64,000 bases of DNA, from the NCBI GenBank assembly GCA_012026885.1, contig VEPL01000011.1, positions 1 through 64,000 on the forward strand, given 5' to 3'. Each line of letters begins with the position of its first letter. Position 1 is the stretch's first letter. Source of the DNA: Betaproteobacteria bacterium. GTDB lineage: Bacteria; Pseudomonadota; Gammaproteobacteria; Burkholderiales; Rhodocyclaceae. Of the stretch, positions 63,708 through 64,000 are shown piece after piece. The notes beneath the pieces were generated by a model that was not told the origin of the DNA, made no database searches, and was given only the letters and a program-made list of their open reading frames with translations. A program made the translations under genes and the position numbers.

Positions 63708-64000
63708 TCAGCGGGCCGGGCGCCCGTGGGCAACAAAGATCGCTTCCATGCGGTCGAGCATGCGGTCGCTGCCGAAGCGCTCCCGGGCCCGCGCCAGGCC
63801 GGCGGCACCCAGACGGGCGCGCAGGCCTTCGTCCGCCATCAGGCGGACAAGCGCCGCAGCAAGGGCATCGGCATCGCGTGGCGGGATGATGAGCCCGGTT
63901 TCGTCGGCGACCACGGCTTCGGTGATGCCGCCGACCGGCGTGCTGACCACCGGCAGGCCGCAGGCCATCGCCTGCATGATCGACTGCGGCACCCCCTCGT
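63708..64000 (-). CDS. Family 4 glycosyltransferase, 5' part outside window
   Basis: The visible C-terminal ~97 residues carry the donor-binding end of a GT-B enzyme: EGVPQSIMQAMACGLPVVSTP (in part QSIMQAMACGLPVVST), with the first Glu of the Ex7E-like motif at the window edge, then VADETGLIIPPRDADALA and RARERFG. The coding frame runs past base 64000, so the start and the acceptor domain are not seen. Same strand as the polysaccharide genes. Confidence 0.85.
   Translation of the reverse strand, partial: EGVPQSIMQAMACGLPVVSTPVGGITEAVVADETGLIIPPRDADALAAALVRLMADEGLRARLGAAGLARARERFGSDRMLDRMEAIFVAHGRPAR

Overview
The window is high-GC, tightly packed proteobacterial chromosome. The gene content (phenylacetyl-CoA catabolism with PaaX/PaaN, Liv-type aromatic transporters, acetoacetyl-CoA synthetase, BPSS1780-like membrane proteins, DUF2782 next to polA) suggests a betaproteobacterium, most likely Rhodocyclales (Azoarcus/Thauera/Dechloromonas-like). 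That placement is inferred from gene content; no rRNA or tRNA gene was seen.

Layout. 1-7 kb: rng (cut by the window edge), divergent trhP and an acyltransferase, then acetoacetyl-CoA synthetase and a PAS-GGDEF protein on the minus strand. 7-17.3 kb: one minus-strand catabolic array. It runs livH-livM-livG-(hemerythrin/livF fusion)-MBL hydrolase-FAD monooxygenase-DUF2783-VOC protein-FAH-family hydrolase-MFS exporter-maleylacetoacetate isomerase. A near-consensus promoter with a perfect inverted repeat precedes it, and an IclR regulator lies upstream. The enzymes point to an aromatic ring-cleavage route ending in fumarate plus acetoacetate, and aacS would activate the acetoacetate.

18.3-30 kb is an accessory zone. 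A Fic gene is inserted exactly at the start of paaY, leaving a duplicated paaY start upstream. A RelBE/ParDE-like pair follows paaY. From 22.4 to 27.9 kb there is a visibly lower-GC defence-type operon: small protein, GHKL (MORC/MutL-like) ATPase, two unfamiliar proteins, 5-methylcytosine methyltransferase and Vsr endonuclease. It is driven by a strong promoter with a palindrome over its -10. Next come a degenerate extra copy of the paaX 3' end and a hipBA module with three evenly spaced TATCC-N8-GGATA-type operators.

30-46.4 kb is the phenylacetate block. PaaX and an unusual diiron oxygenase plus its Fe-S flavoprotein reductase are on the minus strand. Divergent from them is a long plus-strand operon paaN-G-H-I-K-J-(Liv substrate-binding protein)-paaA-B-C-D-E-F. 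It covers phenylacetate activation (PaaK), ring epoxidation (PaaABCDE), isomerisation (PaaG), aldehyde oxidation (PaaN) and beta-oxidation (PaaF/H/J), with PaaI and PaaY as proofreading or rescue thioesterases.

46.4-64 kb: a MurG-fold glycosyltransferase, two small BamE-like lipoproteins, a conserved housekeeping run (PBP7-like peptidase, maf, rlmH, rsfS, nadD, two polytopic membrane proteins, DUF2782, LOG-like protein, polA), then a surface-polysaccharide cluster (GT2, O-antigen ligase-like protein, two GT4 enzymes, AsnB-like amidotransferase, a GT cut by the window edge).

The most unusual items are the GHKL-ATPase/methyltransferase/Vsr operon, the hemerythrin-LivF fusion, the uncharacterised diiron oxygenase pair, and two toxin-type genes (fic, hipBA) each sitting beside a duplicated end of a paa gene.
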